Below are positions 24,958-33,603 of a stretch of 64,000 bases of DNA, in pieces; within the stretch, counting starts at the first letter, position 1, and each line of letters begins with the position of its first letter. A program made the translations under genes and the position numbers. Below the pieces are notes generated by a model that worked only from the letters and a program-made list of their open reading frames with translations, was not told the DNA's origin and did not search any database. This DNA is from Anaerolineae bacterium (lineage in GTDB: Bacteria > Chloroflexota > Anaerolineae > Aggregatilineales > UBA2796): positions 53,555 through 117,554 of the forward strand of contig JAHBVJ010000029.1 in assembly GCA_019637615.1 (NCBI GenBank), read 5' to 3'.

Positions 24958-26568
24958 ATGTTCGAGGAATACGAACTTCCCGATTCTGGCGTCTTTCGCG
25001 GCTTTGAGCCAGATACGTTCGCGTTCCTCACCGACCTTGCTGCCAACAATACGTTCGAATGGATGACCGCTAACGAGGAACGCTATCGCCGCGTATTGCG
25101 TGAGCCGCTGCGTATGTTGTTCAAAGCGTTGGCTCCCGTCATGTCACGGCTAAATGCTGGTTTTGAAACGGAGGCCAAATACGGGCGTGTCCTTGCCTCG
25201 ATACGGAGGCGTTGGCCCGATGATCGGGCGACCTATCATACCTACCTATGGGGCGCGTTTTTCCGCGCTGATCGCAGCCGCCAAACCGATGCACAGTTAT
25301 TCGTAACCGTTCGTGTGCATGGCATCTCCGTTGGCGTCGGGATCGGCGCGGGAGCGCAGGAAGTATGGTCACAGTTCCGAGAGAACCTTGCCGCCATGCC
25401 TGACAAATGTCTGCACTTGATCAAAATGGCGTTGGATGAAGGATTCGTGTTGAGCCTCACCGCGTCCGAATCCGCTGGCGTCGAGTCGCAGCCCGTCACG
25501 TTGACCGCGCTTGAGTCGGAAGATGATCTAGCCGCGCTGCGTGAGGCCGAATCGCTCTCCATTGAGCGCATCTATCCTGCCAGCGACGAGCTGTTGTATC
25601 AGCCGGATTTTGCCGACGAGATTAGCGCCGTATTCGAGCATTTGTATCTCCTGTATCGCTGTTTCACCAGCCCATACGTACCCGTCGAACCCTTGAACGC
25701 TGCTCCGCAACCCTATTCGCTGGAACAGTTGCAAGCCGATACATTCCTTGATCGTGACATGCTAGAGCGCATGATTGGGCTGCTCAAGGATAAAGGACAG
25801 ATCATCCTATATGGGCCACCGGGGACGGGCAAAACCTATGTGGCGCGTCAATTAGCACACCATGTCATCGGCAGCAAAGGCGAACTACGCGTTGTGCAAT
25901 TTCATCCGTCCTATGCCTACGAAGAATTCATCGAAGGTATTCGCCCGCACAGCGACAATGGGCAGATCAGCTATCCGATCGAACCCGGTGTGTTCCGGCG
26001 CTTATGTGATGAAGCGCGTCTGCATGTGGATCGTGCCTATGTGCTAATCATCGATGAGATCAACCGTGGCAATTTGCCCCGCATCTTCGGAGAGCTGTTG
26101 TATTTGCTCGAATACCGTGATCCCACCGAAGCCGTCATGCTACCGTATTCCAAAACGCCGTTCACTATTCCCACCAACGTCTACCTGATCGGGACTATGA
26201 ACACGGCTGACCGAACGCTTGCGGTGCTTGATCAAGCGGTGCGGCGGCGCTTCCATTTTGTGCCACTGCGCCCCGATCCTAATGTGCTGCGCACATGGTT
26301 AGCAGCACACGACAAAACACGCTTATTGTGGGTCGCTGATCTGCTAGAGGAACTAAATCGACGTTTGGCGGAGGATGGACTCGATTGGCAATCGCAAATT
26401 GGGCAAACAGTATTCATGCTACGCGATCTAGATGAACGACGGGTGGCGCTGATCTGGGAACATTCAGTGATGCCTACTTTGGAAGAATATTTCTACAATC
26501 GTGCGGGCTGGCAGTCACGCTATGTCTATCACGAATTGATCGCAGCAGCAAAGGCAGCGCATGGCTAA
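24958..26568 (+). CDS. DUF2461 domain fused to McrB-type AAA+ NTPase
   Basis: A 536-residue protein. Residues about 12-165 match DUF2461 (FRGFEPDTFAFLTDLAANNTFEWMTANEERY, EPLRMLFKALAPVM, YKTH-like YHTYLWGAFF), a domain of unknown function. Residues about 270-530 are an McrB-type AAA+ motor: P-loop GPPGTGKT at 286-293, VQFHPSYAYEEFIEGIRP, Walker B VLIIDEINRGN near 362, and GTMNTADRTLAVLDQAVRRRF near 412. McrB GTPases translocate DNA and drive the McrC nuclease in type IV restriction of modified DNA. The usual N-terminal methyl-DNA reader is replaced here by DUF2461. Its stop overlaps mcrC by 8 bases, confirming the pair. Confidence 0.9.
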   Translation: MFEEYELPDSGVFRGFEPDTFAFLTDLAANNTFEWMTANEERYRRVLREPLRMLFKALAPVMSRLNAGFETEAKYGRVLASIRRRWPDDRATYHTYLWGAFFRADRSRQTDAQLFVTVRVHGISVGVGIGAGAQEVWSQFRENLAAMPDKCLHLIKMALDEGFVLSLTASESAGVESQPVTLTALESEDDLAALREAESLSIERIYPASDELLYQPDFADEISAVFEHLYLLYRCFTSPYVPVEPLNAAPQPYSLEQLQADTFLDRDMLERMIGLLKDKGQIILYGPPGTGKTYVARQLAHHVIGSKGELRVVQFHPSYAYEEFIEGIRPHSDNGQISYPIEPGVFRRLCDEARLHVDRAYVLIIDEINRGNLPRIFGELLYLLEYRDPTEAVMLPYSKTPFTIPTNVYLIGTMNTADRTLAVLDQAVRRRFHFVPLRPDPNVLRTWLAAHDKTRLLWVADLLEELNRRLAEDGLDWQSQIGQTVFMLRDLDERRVALIWEHSVMPTLEEYFYNRAGWQSRYVYHELIAAAKAAHG

Positions 26569-27751
26569 CATCATCCTGACGGAATGGCAATCGGGTATAG
26601 TGACGTTGTCCGCACCGGATGTGCGCTATATTGCTGAACTTGCCAACCGCTATGATTCTGCCCTGCTGACGTTGACCCCGCAAGGCGGCGATGTCTATCT
26701 AGCGCGTGCCTCGCATTTCGTCGGCATTCTGCGCTTGCCCGATGGACGCACGCTCGAAATCCGCCCCAAAATGCCAGTTGGCAATGTCTTCGCCATGCTT
26801 AACACGGTCAACGCGCTGGGTGCGTTTTTGCCCACTTTGGCAAACATGGACTCGTTCGCTGGTCTACTCGACATTTTGCTTGACCAATTTGCCCGCGAAC
26901 TAGAACTTATTCTAAGGCATGGCTTGCTGCGCGGATTTGCCACCCAACAGGATGTCTCCGTCATGATTCGAGGCAAGCTCGACCTCAGCGAAACCCTGCG
27001 TCAAGCGCCAACTCTCCGGCATTATAGTGAATCCTCGGACGCGACCAGTGATATTCTAGAAAACCAAGTACTTTGCCTTGCGTGCCAGTACATCCGCACT
27101 CATCTGCCGTTGTCGGTGGAACATGAACGACGCTTTGAGGTATTCTTGCAAAAGTTGTCCCATCTCTCAACCGCCAATATCAGCCGTGACGCTGTCAAGC
27201 GCGTCCAATTCACTCGCCTGAATGAATATTATCGTCCTACGCTTGCGCTGGCGGAACTCCTGCTGGCGGATCAAGCACCGACCACTGACGGAGCACGTAC
27301 ACAATACCCCTCATTTTTGGTGGACATGAATACGCTATTTGAGCGTTATACTACCATATTGTTACAAGAATACAGCGACAGTAGAATTGTCGTGAATGTA
27401 CAAGCGTCGTATCCTTTGGATCATACGGGGTTGCTAACAGTACGGCCTGATATGGTACTAAGCGCAAAACAGGGCGCGGTGGTGCCAGTTGACGCCAAAT
27501 ACAAGTTGTACAGCCATAACGAAGACATCTATCAAATGTTGGCTTACTGCCATGCCCTTCGTACGACACGCGCTGTATTGATCTATCCTTTTGCAGCGCG
27601 GCCCCAACGTGTCGAGATCGAAAGTAAAGGTGGCGTGAATTTTGTGATTGTAGTGTTAGCTCTTGATTTGACAGGTGATGTTACGATCATGCGGAACAAT
27701 GCAATGCAATTAGCGACTGCTGTGCAGCATATTGTTGACGAAGTATCGTAA
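26561..27751 (+). CDS. mcrC: McrC-family restriction endonuclease subunit
   Basis: A 396-residue nuclease partner of the upstream McrB. N-terminal half: beta-rich McrC domain (LTPQGGDVYLARASHFVGILRLPDGRTLEIRPKM). C-terminal half: PD-(D/E)xK nuclease with LTVRPDMVL and VVPVDAKYKLY (D311, K313) and a supporting helix (DIYQMLAYCHALRT). In McrBC systems this subunit cuts DNA once the McrB ring has translocated to it. ATG overlaps the mcrB reading frame end, so translation is coupled. Catalytic residues all appear present. Confidence 0.92.
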   Translation: MANIILTEWQSGIVTLSAPDVRYIAELANRYDSALLTLTPQGGDVYLARASHFVGILRLPDGRTLEIRPKMPVGNVFAMLNTVNALGAFLPTLANMDSFAGLLDILLDQFARELELILRHGLLRGFATQQDVSVMIRGKLDLSETLRQAPTLRHYSESSDATSDILENQVLCLACQYIRTHLPLSVEHERRFEVFLQKLSHLSTANISRDAVKRVQFTRLNEYYRPTLALAELLLADQAPTTDGARTQYPSFLVDMNTLFERYTTILLQEYSDSRIVVNVQASYPLDHTGLLTVRPDMVLSAKQGAVVPVDAKYKLYSHNEDIYQMLAYCHALRTTRAVLIYPFAARPQRVEIESKGGVNFVIVVLALDLTGDVTIMRNNAMQLATAVQHIVDEVS

Positions 27752-27871
27752 AATCTAGCTTGATCGGTTAGCTCGATAGCCACAAGAATTTACGCTAGGG
27801 TTTAAAGATTCAAACCGACAGCAAAGAAACGGATGGTAAGATACATTTTGTTAAGTAAGGAGTCAAGCTCA

Positions 27872-28459
27872 ATGACCAACTCCACGCCGACTAACACGCT
27901 CGGCAACATTCTCATCGTTGACGACAACGAGATGAATCGTGAGGTGCTGTCACGGCGGCTGGAGCGTCAGGGATATAGCTTTGCTACGGCGGAAGACGGG
28001 CTAGAAGCGCTCGAATTGATGCGCGCACAGCCTTTCGACATCGTACTGCTCGATATCATGATGCCGCGCATGAACGGCTATCAGGTGTTAGAGGCGATGA
28101 AGAACGATCCTGTCCTGCACGAATTACCTGTCATCGTTGTGTCTGCCGTCAGCGAGTTGGACAGCATCGTGCGTTGCGTTGAACTGGGTGCTGAGGACTA
28201 TTTATTCAAGCCGTTTAACCCAGTCCTGCTCAAAGCGCGGCTGACCGCCATCTTGGAAAAGAGCAAACTGCGTCATACTGCCAAGCCCAGTGCCGAGAGC
28301 ACCAAAGCCACTGTCGAAGGTACCTTGCAGCAGATCAAATACGAAGCGACTCGCTTGCTAACACCGGAATTGGGCACACTGACCGCAGATCAACGCGAGA
28401 TTGTACAGAGTATCGAAAAACGGATTGATGAATTGCTAACAGTAATTACGAATATTTAG
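27872..28459 (+). CDS. Response regulator, REC domain with helical C-terminal extension
   Basis: A 195-residue protein with a CheY-like receiver (residues about 10-125): acidic pocket VDDNE, phospho-acceptor Asp in VLLDIMMPRMNGY, Thr/Ser switch in VVSAVS and Lys in LFKPFN. The last ~65 residues (TVEGTLQQIKYEATRLLTPELG) are helical and have no DNA-binding or enzyme domain. It is not an obvious transcription factor; it may bind a partner. AAGGAG precedes the ATG at 27872 by 9 bases; an earlier in-frame start at 27833 was rejected. No kinase lies directly beside it; the FHA-REC protein follows after 113 bases. Confidence 0.88.
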   Translation: MTNSTPTNTLGNILIVDDNEMNREVLSRRLERQGYSFATAEDGLEALELMRAQPFDIVLLDIMMPRMNGYQVLEAMKNDPVLHELPVIVVSAVSELDSIVRCVELGAEDYLFKPFNPVLLKARLTAILEKSKLRHTAKPSAESTKATVEGTLQQIKYEATRLLTPELGTLTADQREIVQSIEKRIDELLTVITNI

Positions 28460-28572
28460 CACAACAATTTTAGAAGTTGTGACTACAATAGAGCTATGTG
28501 AAAGACGTAAAGAGCGCGTGGCGCTAAAAACCTTGGAAAATCCAGCAGACTGTTTCTTTATGGGGCACCACG

Positions 28573-30072
28573 ATGACCGCGAATGAAGCCAACTGGACAC
28601 TAGACTTTCGGTTTGAACCCAACGAGGCGGTACTTCACCTCGCCTTGAACCATGAGCTGCTCATCGGGCGGTCGGAAGGGCCAGACAGCACGTTCATCGG
28701 ATGCGATCTATCTCATCTGAAGGGTGAAGATCTCGGCGTTTCCCGGCGACATGCTCTCCTGCGCGATGAAGGCGATCATGTCTCACTGACTGACCTCAAC
28801 AGCAGTAATGGCACCTTCATCAACGGGCGTCGCTTGCCCTCCGGACAGGCCGAAACGCTCAAAGATAATGATCGTGTCCAATTCGGGAATCTGAGCGCCA
28901 AAGTGAATATCACGGATAGCCTCGGACAAAGCACCATCCGCGATGCTAAGGTAAAACTGAATCTGCGTGCTGCGCCTAAAATCGGGCGTGGACAGCGCGT
29001 TTTGATCGTAGAAGATGATCCCCGCACGACTGACCTGTATCAATTGATGCTGAAGCGGGCTGGCTATACGGTACAAATCAGCCGCGATGTGGTAGGCGCT
29101 ATTCGTATCATCAATCAATCGCCGCCAGCCGTGATTCTGCTCGATCTGCTGCTACCTTCTCTGAATGGCTTGGAACTGTGTCGCTACATCCGGCGCGATA
29201 CGCAAACGCCTGATCTGCCGATCATCATCATGAGCGCACTAAGCGACTCCAGCAGCGTACAGCAGGCGATGGATGCGGGCGCGGATATTTATCTGAGTAA
29301 ACCACCTAACTACAAAGAATTGGCGCGGGTCATCGGTGCATTCATCCAGAAGCAAGAGGCCGAGCGTCGGCAAGGCATCGGGACGCGCAAACTCGGCACA
29401 GGACCGCTCAATACGCCGCTGCCGCAGTCGGTCAAGCCACCCACCAAGAACACGATTATCGCCTTTGTAGAAGGCGAACGCGAACCCGTTTCATTGGTGG
29501 TCTCGCCGCACATTACGTTGGGGCGTGGTAATGGCACTGCTGCGCAGGTGATCGATCTCGATCCCTACGGCGCGTATGACAAAGGTGTGTCCCGCACACA
29601 CGCTATGATCAACTTGCAAGAAGATGGCACCTTCATCGTGGAAGATTTAGGCAGCAGCAACGGCACCTTCATCAACGGGCGCAAGTTGGAGAAGAATACG
29701 CCGATCCAGTTGAAATATGGCGACGAACTGCGCTTGGGTGAACTGCGCATGATCATCTACATGTTGACGCAACTGAAAGGCACCGGATCGCTGCCCGGTA
29801 CTGGTTCATTGGCGGGAACAAGCCAACTGCCGGGGACAGGCTCACTCGCAGGTACTAGCCAATTACCCGGTACTGGCGCACTGCCGAGTACCGGTGTCTT
29901 ACCGGGAACCGGCGCATTACCCGGCGCAAACCACGTGCCGGGGACGGGTAAATTGCCCGGTACAGGTGCATTACCGGGAACAGGTACGCTGCCTAGCAAT
30001 GGCGTCAAGCCGGAGACAGGGCCGCTGCCGACCTCGAACTCGAATAACTCATCACGGCGCGGACAAGGGTAA
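28573..30072 (+). CDS. FHA-receiver-FHA protein with LPGTG-repeat tail
   Basis: A 499-residue signalling protein: FHA domain 1 (about 25-105: LIGRSEGPDSTFIG, SRRHALLRD, LNSSNGTFING), a CheY-like receiver (about 140-262: VLIVEDDPRTTDLY, VILLDLLLPSLNG, YLSKPPN), FHA domain 2 (about 300-395: ITLGRGNGTAAQ, SRTHAMINL, LGSSNGTFINGRK), then a low-complexity tail of about 90 residues. FHA domains bind phosphothreonine peptides, so the protein may link Ser/Thr kinase and two-component signalling. No signal peptide or DNA-binding domain. ATG preceded by a weak GGGG; terminator follows. Confidence 0.92.
   Translation: MTANEANWTLDFRFEPNEAVLHLALNHELLIGRSEGPDSTFIGCDLSHLKGEDLGVSRRHALLRDEGDHVSLTDLNSSNGTFINGRRLPSGQAETLKDNDRVQFGNLSAKVNITDSLGQSTIRDAKVKLNLRAAPKIGRGQRVLIVEDDPRTTDLYQLMLKRAGYTVQISRDVVGAIRIINQSPPAVILLDLLLPSLNGLELCRYIRRDTQTPDLPIIIMSALSDSSSVQQAMDAGADIYLSKPPNYKELARVIGAFIQKQEAERRQGIGTRKLGTGPLNTPLPQSVKPPTKNTIIAFVEGEREPVSLVVSPHITLGRGNGTAAQVIDLDPYGAYDKGVSRTHAMINLQEDGTFIVEDLGSSNGTFINGRKLEKNTPIQLKYGDELRLGELRMIIYMLTQLKGTGSLPGTGSLAGTSQLPGTGSLAGTSQLPGTGALPSTGVLPGTGALPGANHVPGTGKLPGTGALPGTGTLPSNGVKPETGPLPTSNSNNSSRRGQG
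29779..30036 (+). repeat. In-frame LPGTG hexapeptide/dodecapeptide repeat
   Basis: Coding repeat at the FHA protein C-terminus: six LPGTG, one LPSTG and variants such as LAGTSQ, in a ~6-residue period with a 12-residue super-period near the start (LPGTGSLAGTSQ twice). It resembles a multiplied sortase motif, but there is no export signal or hydrophobic anchor. Confidence 0.85.
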
Positions 30073-30100
30073 GCGTCATCCTACTCACCTTGATTTTGGT

Positions 30101-30129
30101 AATGGGCGGACAAATCTCGCCCATTTTTT
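30101..30129 (+). terminator. Terminator after the FHA protein gene
   Basis: Eight-bp stem AATGGGCG / CGCCCATT with a 9-base loop and a T run, overlapping the end of the convergent ROK gene region by design. Confidence 0.88.
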
Positions 30130-30130
30130 A

Positions 30131-31024
30131 TTATGTTGCTGTTTGCAAACGGGGCATTGCCAACGCCGCTGCACCGAGCAAAGCCGCTTCCATCCCTAAT
30201 CGCCCCGCGAGTACCGGAACCGAAAGAGCTTGTTGTATCGCCTCGCCATAATGGTCGAACGCGCCGGAAATCCCGCCGAGGATGATAACCGCCTCAGCGC
30301 CAAACGCTTGCACATACGGTTGCAAGAAAATTCCTAGATCGCTGCCAAACCCGGCAAATACGGTCTTGGCAACAGCATCACCGGACGCGGCAGCACCGCT
30401 GGCGAGTTTCAAGTCGTTTATCGGGAGGCCCGCCGCCTTAAAACGCCCTTGTAAGCCACGGATCGAGAACACATCGTCGGCTTGTACGTCGCCTACTAAG
30501 ACTGGGTACAGTTCGCCGTTCGGTGGCACGCCTTGCCCCGTCGTCAGCGGGAAGCCGTTCGCAATGAAACCAGCGCCGAGTCCCGTGCCCAGAGTCAAGC
30601 CGATTACGCGTTGATATGGCTGCCCGACGCCATAGCGCGCCTCGCCCGTGATGGCGATGTCAGCGTCATTGAAGAATTGGATCGGTAGCTCACGGCCCCC
30701 ATATACCGTGCGCAACGGCGTCTTCACGTTGACGTTGTATAGCCCTTCGTATTTCTTCTGCGATGGATCGATCCGGCAAATGCCCTGCTCATAATCAAAA
30801 GGAGCCGGGAAGCCAATCGCCAGTCCCAAGTAGTGATAGGGTTTGTTTAGATGCAGTGTGATAATCTGCCGGAAAGTCGCGACGATGGTCTCTGCACTGC
30901 CGTGGCTGTCGATGGGTGTTGTCAGATGGTCGCCCACGATCTGACCTATGTTGGTAACTAAGGCGCTCTTGACGCTGCTGCCACCGACATCTAATGCAAT
31001 CACGACTTGTGTACTTTCCGCCAT
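30131..31024 (-). CDS. ROK-family sugar kinase
   Basis: A 297-residue ASKHA-fold kinase of the ROK family. The first phosphate-binding loop is VIALDVGGSSVKSALV and the second GLTLGTGLGAGF; VIILGGISGAFDHY near residue 265 is the adenosine loop. The catalytic Asp lies in FFNDADIAITGEA. The zinc-finger Cys cluster of many ROK proteins (CGxxGCxE) is absent and there is no N-terminal helix-turn-helix, so it is an enzyme, not a repressor. It probably phosphorylates glucose, N-acetylhexosamine or a related sugar. Single gene convergent with the FHA protein. Confidence 0.85.
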   Translation of the reverse strand: MAESTQVVIALDVGGSSVKSALVTNIGQIVGDHLTTPIDSHGSAETIVATFRQIITLHLNKPYHYLGLAIGFPAPFDYEQGICRIDPSQKKYEGLYNVNVKTPLRTVYGGRELPIQFFNDADIAITGEARYGVGQPYQRVIGLTLGTGLGAGFIANGFPLTTGQGVPPNGELYPVLVGDVQADDVFSIRGLQGRFKAAGLPINDLKLASGAAASGDAVAKTVFAGFGSDLGIFLQPYVQAFGAEAVIILGGISGAFDHYGEAIQQALSVPVLAGRLGMEAALLGAAALAMPRLQTAT

Positions 31025-31120
31025 CGCTCGATTCGCTCCTGCTGTTGACTATGTAAACCGACCATGAGTGTATATCGTTTGAGGCTTCCTGAACAGTTGT
31101 GAGAGTATTGTCGCAATACA

Positions 31121-31126
31121 TTGACA
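31121..31126 (+). promoter_or_regulatory. Possible -35 element
   Basis: Exact TTGACA about 107 bases before the response regulator start at 31233. The following AT-rich stretch (AATTAT at 16-base spacing) is a weak -10, so this is tentative. Confidence 0.3.
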
Positions 31127-31232
31127 CATTATGAATTTTGTTAATTATTGTAATTGTGAGGGGAATGTAATACGGTGTCTGTGAAGAAATCAGGTAGGAT
31201 AGTCATGCGCATTGAGTGAAGGGAAATCTGTT

Positions 31233-31634
31233 ATGAGCGAGGTAACATCGCGGTCAGCCCTAATCGTTGACGACAACTTCTATAACCGTGACCTCTCCGC
31301 CATAGCTCTACGGCACAGTGGTTACACCGTAAATGAAGCGAAAAATGGCGCAGAAGCTCTCTTAATGCTCCAACGACAACATTTCGATCTGTTGGTTCTT
31401 GATCTCGCTATGCCGGAAATGAACGGCACCGAACTATTGCGTCAACTCAACGCACGCAATCTAAAGCACGACATGTGTGTGATCGTCATGACTGCAAATC
31501 CGCACATGGCCTTAGGTGATGTCGTGGACGAACACGCCGATTATGTGCTGTTCAAGCCCATCGACATCATGGAATTTACGCGCTTCACCAAACGGCTCTC
31601 AGAGACGAGCCGTCCGGCCATGTTATCGAGTTGA
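31233..31634 (+). CDS. Single-domain response regulator
   Basis: A 133-residue stand-alone CheY-like receiver: LIVDDNFYN acidic pocket, phospho-acceptor Asp in LLVLDLAMPEMNGTE, switch residue in VIVMTANP and Lys in LFKPID. No output domain. An upstream in-frame TTG at 31212 was rejected in favour of the ATG. It is convergent with the diterpene synthase end of the minus-strand operon (18 bases apart), so it is not part of that unit although it may work with the same kinase. Confidence 0.85.
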   Translation: MSEVTSRSALIVDDNFYNRDLSAIALRHSGYTVNEAKNGAEALLMLQRQHFDLLVLDLAMPEMNGTELLRQLNARNLKHDMCVIVMTANPHMALGDVVDEHADYVLFKPIDIMEFTRFTKRLSETSRPAMLSS

Positions 31635-31651
31635 TTTCGCTAGGTGCAGCG

Positions 31652-32620
31652 TTAGTCGTCCTCTGTCTCCGATAAGCGAGTTAGCCCGATCGTTGAGTTC
31701 GGGTCTTCGCTTAACTTCAACGCGCGTTGATATTCTGCTTCGGCGCTTTCCGGCGTGAACTGACCACTGTAATCGTAGGTAAGCGCACGGCGCGGTTTGC
31801 CAAACGCCACATCCTCGATGATCGCTTGTAAAGTTGCAGGCTTCATGAACAGCGTTGGGTAGGGTGTAAAATACAGGCGGAATGGCCCACCACATAGCAG
31901 CGAAAGCGATAGCGGCGACCGCAACTTGATATCCCCGTTGCGGTTCGACCCCACATAGAAATGTGGCACGGGCAAATCGATCCCGTAGGCTGCCCGCGCA
32001 TAGAACTGATATAACCGTTCGTACATTACCTTTAGATCGACAATCGCATCGATTTCGGCCCCTAGCGTGATCTCAGCCTCGGCGGAAAGCTGATGTTGTG
32101 CCATCCAGAACGTGTAAAACGGGATCGGGGCAACTTCCCAAATGATCGTGCGTCGTCCGGACTTATACTGCCAGTGCTGCTGGAAATCCGCCAGATCGCG
32201 CCCTAACTCATGCGCTGGATCATCTTTAGGCAGGTGCAGCAGTGTATCGATACCGGGGAAATACGGGTCGGCATCCAGTTCGCGGTAAAACTCTTGGAAC
32301 TCGGCTTGGATCAGCCAGCGGCAGGTCTGGTACATCTGCCGCGCATACTTTTCACCTCGTTCGTAAAATCCCTGATACGAAAACAGCGGCAGAATCATAT
32401 TCTGACCACCGAGATCGAAATACATGCGGATGAAAGAAAAATAGCGTTTGATCAAATATGTGGCATATTCGAGAAAATCCGGGATTTCTCCCGGATCGGC
32501 TTGGTGACGGTTTTTTTCTAGGATGAAAGTTGTGCGGGTACCACCAATGGGGAATATGCCCGTCAAGCCTTCTTTGAATTGCGCTTGAATCTGGGCAGCG
32601 AAAGCGGTGTGATCCGACAT
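31652..32620 (-). CDS. Diterpene synthase, Rv3378c/Haur_2146-like (cis-prenyltransferase fold)
   Basis: A 322-residue protein resembling, from memory, M. tuberculosis Rv3378c (tuberculosinol synthase) and Herpetosiphon Haur_2146 (kolavelool synthase), which convert a bicyclic diterpene diphosphate to an alcohol on a cis-prenyltransferase-like fold. Shared landmarks: a start-near FPxxGTR loop (FPIGGTRTTF, residues 23-32), LPLFSYQGFYERGEKY, and the late LPVPHFYVGSNR, SPLSLSLLCGGPFRLYFT and TLQAIIEDVAFGKP. The Asp preceding GTR in Rv3378c is Gly here (G26). GAGGAAG precedes the ATG. It is last in the minus-strand run after two response regulators, five genes below the class II cyclase that would supply its substrate. 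Confidence 0.75.
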   Translation of the reverse strand: MSDHTAFAAQIQAQFKEGLTGIFPIGGTRTTFILEKNRHQADPGEIPDFLEYATYLIKRYFSFIRMYFDLGGQNMILPLFSYQGFYERGEKYARQMYQTCRWLIQAEFQEFYRELDADPYFPGIDTLLHLPKDDPAHELGRDLADFQQHWQYKSGRRTIIWEVAPIPFYTFWMAQHQLSAEAEITLGAEIDAIVDLKVMYERLYQFYARAAYGIDLPVPHFYVGSNRNGDIKLRSPLSLSLLCGGPFRLYFTPYPTLFMKPATLQAIIEDVAFGKPRRALTYDYSGQFTPESAEAEYQRALKLSEDPNSTIGLTRLSETEDD

Positions 32621-32687
32621 TGGGCTTCCTCTTGACAGCGACGGAAAATTGTAAAGCTATGGTTGACAAGCTGATAGTTGCACATGC

Positions 32688-33083
32688 TTATTGAGCAACG
32701 TTAACCGTCACCATGGCCTTCAGGGTTTCCGCCAATTTCATCGCGTCAATCGGTTTGGAGATGTATCCACTAAACCCGGCCGCAACGATTCTGTCTTCGT
32801 CGCCCTGCATCGCATGGGCAGTCACCGCAATCATCGGCAACTGGCTCCAACGGGATTGCTCTCGCACGCGCTTCAACAGATCATACCCTGAAATGCCGGG
32901 CATTTGTATATCTACTAACAACAAGGTTGGCACGACGCTGTCCAGCAAGTCTAGGCACTGCTGTCCGGAACTGGCAATTTGCACTTGTGCATGATGATAA
33001 CGTAATACGAGTTCTAAGACGCCGAGATTATCAGGTTCATCATCAACGATAATGATAGTCCAGTCTGATAGATCGTGTTGCAT
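32688..33083 (-). CDS. Single-domain response regulator
   Basis: A 131-residue CheY-like receiver with IIIVDDEPDNL, phospho-acceptor Asp in LLLVDIQMPGISGYDLL, Thr in MIAVTAHAM and Lys in YISKPIDAM, the pattern of receivers found in hybrid-kinase phosphorelays. No output domain. It lies 113 bases after the other response regulator and 67 bases before the diterpene synthase in the same direction. Likely a phosphate relay partner of the histidine kinase two genes upstream. Confidence 0.88.
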   Translation of the reverse strand: MQHDLSDWTIIIVDDEPDNLGVLELVLRYHHAQVQIASSGQQCLDLLDSVVPTLLLVDIQMPGISGYDLLKRVREQSRWSQLPMIAVTAHAMQGDEDRIVAAGFSGYISKPIDAMKLAETLKAMVTVNVAQ

Positions 33084-33196
33084 AGGTCAAGCTCACAGTT
33101 ATTGTAATGGGCGCAAAGATATTTCACAGCCTAACACATATCCCCTCACGCCCATCTCACAAAGTAGTGACTATTCCCGTCACTGGCTGCCCGCGC

Positions 33197-33583
33197 TTAA
33201 CCACGGCCTGCTACACTGAGGATATAAGGCACCAGCGTGTTTGAATTGACGGGTTTGGGCAAATAGCCATCGAACCCTCGGTTGGCCGCATCTTGCTCGG
33301 TTTCGGCGGTGTAATAGGCGGTTGTGGCAATGAATTTGGCGTTGGGAGCAAGGCTGTTTTTGCGAATCTGCTTGAGCGCCTGATAACCATCCAAACCCGG
33401 CAAGAACAAGTCCATCACGACTACATCCGGGCTATTGGTTTGCAGATAGCTAAGGGCGGACTCCGCATCCTGCATGACGGTCAACGGGAGATGATAGTGA
33501 TTCATCACCAGTTCGAATACATTGCCTACATGCGGGTCGTCATCAACTAACAATACGGATAATATTTCATCTTGGTCAGACAT
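33197..33583 (-). CDS. Single-domain response regulator
   Basis: A 128-residue CheY-like receiver: LLVDDDPHVG, phospho-acceptor in VVVMDLFLPGLDGYQAL, Thr pair in FIATTAYYT and Lys in YLPKPVNSN. No DNA-binding or enzymatic output domain. It begins 20 bases after the end of the histidine kinase gene, so the pair is co-transcribed. A weak inverted repeat (AGTGAC / GTCACT at 33166-33184) follows its stop and could partly attenuate transcription into the next response regulator. Confidence 0.88.
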   Translation of the reverse strand: MSDQDEILSVLLVDDDPHVGNVFELVMNHYHLPLTVMQDAESALSYLQTNSPDVVVMDLFLPGLDGYQALKQIRKNSLAPNAKFIATTAYYTAETEQDAANRGFDGYLPKPVNSNTLVPYILSVAGRG

Positions 33584-33603
33584 AGCGATATTGCTCCTTC
33601 AAT

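Noticed and set aside
29779..30036. LPGTG repeats read as cell-wall sorting signals
   Set aside because: No signal peptide, hydrophobic anchor or positive tail follows, and the FHA and receiver domains are cytosolic.
30131..31024. ROK gene as polyphosphate glucokinase or as a transcriptional repressor
   Set aside because: There is no helix-turn-helix and no polyphosphate-specific motif I can identify, so only a generic ROK kinase is called.
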